Origin: Actinomyces slackii
GTDB lineage: Bacteria > Actinomycetota > Actinomycetes > Actinomycetales > Actinomycetaceae
DNA: 64,000 bases
Direction: 5' to 3'
Assembly: GCF_900637295.1 (NCBI RefSeq)
Contig: NZ_LR134363.1
Span: 2,728,001-2,792,000 of the forward strand
Part shown: positions 62,674 through 64,000 of the stretch, one piece after another
Layout of the letters: each line of letters starts with the position of its first letter
How positions within the stretch are numbered: the first letter of the stretch is position 1
Program-made: the position numbers and the translations under genes
The notes under the pieces: generated by a model
The model's database searches: none
What the model was told of the DNA's origin: nothing
Seen by the model: only the letters and a program-made list of their open reading frames with translations

Positions 62674-64000
62674 CTACTTCGCGACGGGCTCGCGGTTGCC
62701 CAGGCGGACCTTCTTGACGTCCCGCCCGGCATCGAAGTCGGCCTCCTTGAAGCCGAAGAAGTAGGTGGCGGCGAAGGAGACCACCAGGGCCGCGATCGAG
62801 GCGATCCAGAATCCGGTGAAGCCGGCGTCGATGCCCTGGGGGTTGACGAAGGAGGGGAAGCCGACGAAGGCGCCGGTGAAGCCGTACATGTTGACCCCCA
62901 GCAGCCCGGTGAGCAGGCCGCCGACGGCGCCCCCGAGGGAGGCGGTGATGAAGATGCGCCCGTACTTGAGGTTGAGGCCGTACATGGCCGGCTCGGTGAC
63001 CCCGCAGAAGGCGGAGATGGTGGCCGTCCCGGCCATGCCGCGGATCTTGGCCTTCTTGATCTTGAGCCACACGGCCAGGGCCCCGCCTCCCTGGGCGATC
63101 ATGGTGGCCGAGACGATGGCGTTGAGCGGTGAGCTCCCCGCCGAGGCCAGCTCGGAGGAGATGAGTGGGATGACGGCCCAGTGCAGGCCGAAGATGACCA
63201 GGCACTGGTAGAAGCCGCCGATGAGCAGCCCTGCCAGCGGGTAGTTGAAGGACAGCACGGCGTTGATGAGGGCGGCGATGCCACCGGAGACGAACATGAC
63301 GATGGGCCCGAAGACCAGCAGGATGAGGGCCGAGACCACGAAGATCTCGATCAGCGGCATGAAGATGGAGCGCACGACGGCGGGGATCATCCGCTTGAGC
63401 GGCGGCTCGATCAGGGAGGCCAGCCAGGCGGCGACGATGATGGGGAAGATCGAGTAGGCGTAGGCGTTGCCCTCGGGGAGGGCCACCGGGATCCCGAAGA
63501 ACTCTGCGTTGAAGACCGTGCGCCCCACCTGGGCCACCACGTGGTAGCCCTCGGCCTCGGGGTCGGCCATCTGCACCACGGAGGGGTAGGCCAGCACGCC
63601 GCCGATGATGGCCACGACGATGGGGTCCGAGCCCAGGCGCCTAGCGGCGGTGAAGCCCACGATGATGGGCAGGAAGTAGAACATGGACGAGCTCATCGCG
63701 TCGATGAACCTGTAGGTGTCGGACTCGGCCGTCACGACCTGGAACTGGGTGAGCAGGGCCAGGACGCCCTTGAGGATGCCGGAGGCGGCAAGCATGCCCA
63801 CCACGGGGATCATGGAGCCGGTGATGACCCCGATGAGGGAGGAGAAGCCGAGCTTGACCCAGCCCCATGGCGTCGAGGGCCGCTCGACCACCTCCACGGC
63901 CTCCTCGGCGCCAGCGGCGCCGATGCCGGGCAGCTGGGCCACGACGGCCTCGTAGACGTCGACGACCTCGGGGCCGATGACCACCTGGTACTGACCGCCG
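62674..64000 (-). CDS. treB: PTS EIIBC, trehalose/sucrose class (5' part outside window)
   Basis: 442 codons are visible; the gene continues past the right edge. The first visible residues GGQYQVVIGPEVVDVYEAV are the end of an EIIB domain, then EIIC with about ten spans: LIGVITGSMIPVVGMLAASG, GGVLAYPSV, GLHWAVIPLI, and FCGVTEPAMYGLNLKYG (the EIIC GITEP-like motif). The C-terminus has no EIIA, so phosphate must come from another EIIA. Adjacent TreR-like repressor suggests trehalose; sucrose is possible. Confidence 0.85.
   Translation of the reverse strand, partial: GGQYQVVIGPEVVDVYEAVVAQLPGIGAAGAEEAVEVVERPSTPWGWVKLGFSSLIGVITGSMIPVVGMLAASGILKGVLALLTQFQVVTAESDTYRFIDAMSSSMFYFLPIIVGFTAARRLGSDPIVVAIIGGVLAYPSVVQMADPEAEGYHVVAQVGRTVFNAEFFGIPVALPEGNAYAYSIFPIIVAAWLASLIEPPLKRMIPAVVRSIFMPLIEIFVVSALILLVFGPIVMFVSGGIAALINAVLSFNYPLAGLLIGGFYQCLVIFGLHWAVIPLISSELASAGSSPLNAIVSATMIAQGGGALAVWLKIKKAKIRGMAGTATISAFCGVTEPAMYGLNLKYGRIFITASLGGAVGGLLTGLLGVNMYGFTGAFVGFPSFVNPQGIDAGFTGFWIASIAALVVSFAATYFFGFKEADFDAGRDVKKVRLGNREPVAK

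Overview
This is GC-rich DNA with leaderless or GTG/ATGA-coupled genes, and its housekeeping gene order is that of the high-GC Gram-positives. It most resembles Actinomyces or a close relative in the Actinomycetaceae. The genus is inferred from gene content and order, not from a marker-gene comparison.

Layout. (1) 1-3420, + strand: the end of a mevalonate cluster (mevalonate kinase tail, mvaD, phosphomevalonate kinase, type-2 IPP isomerase), all overlapping by 4 bases. (2) 3548-5217, - strand: a TctA-type permease and a small membrane partner. (3) 5385-16519, - strand: a conserved run, in transcription order rpsB, tsf, pyrH, frr, cdsA, rlmN, a DivIVA-like gene, dxr, rseP, ispG and a GNAT gene. 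It carries translation, lipid and MEP-pathway functions, so the window has parts of both isoprenoid routes. (4) 16975-18362: a secreted M23-type protein and a VapBC toxin-antitoxin pair. (5) 18550-32105, - strand: the classic rpsP-khpA-rimM-trmD-lepB-rplS-lepB-rnhB-DUF2469-yraN-comM-dprA-xerC run. It is interrupted between khpA and rimM by a type II restriction-modification pair, and trmD is fused to a GNAT acetyltransferase domain.

(6) 32392-44610 is an accessory segment between rpsP and ffh. It holds an AGCS amino-acid symporter; an ABC exporter with a DesK-like sensor kinase whose response regulator is split by an IS481-family element; an alpha/beta hydrolase divergent from a PaaX-like regulator; a two-gene AAA ATPase + TOPRIM-like (DUF4276) module that looks like an antiphage system of the OLD/PARIS type; an orphan FitA-like antitoxin; a 122-bp palindromic element; and an amidohydrolase that is short at both ends.

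(7) 44625-58624: ffh, then glnD-glnB-amtB (nitrogen sensing and ammonium uptake), a TetR-controlled ABC exporter with a clear operator, then ftsY and smc. (8) 58850-64000: another ABC-2 exporter, ndk, a TreR-like GntR repressor and a partial trehalose/sucrose-type PTS permease running off the window.

No rRNA, tRNA or CRISPR array was seen. The best candidates for new biology are the ATPase/DUF4276 pair (41250-43012), the TrmD-GNAT fusion (26479-27933) and the restriction-modification insertion inside the ribosomal/tRNA-modification operon (28657-31174).
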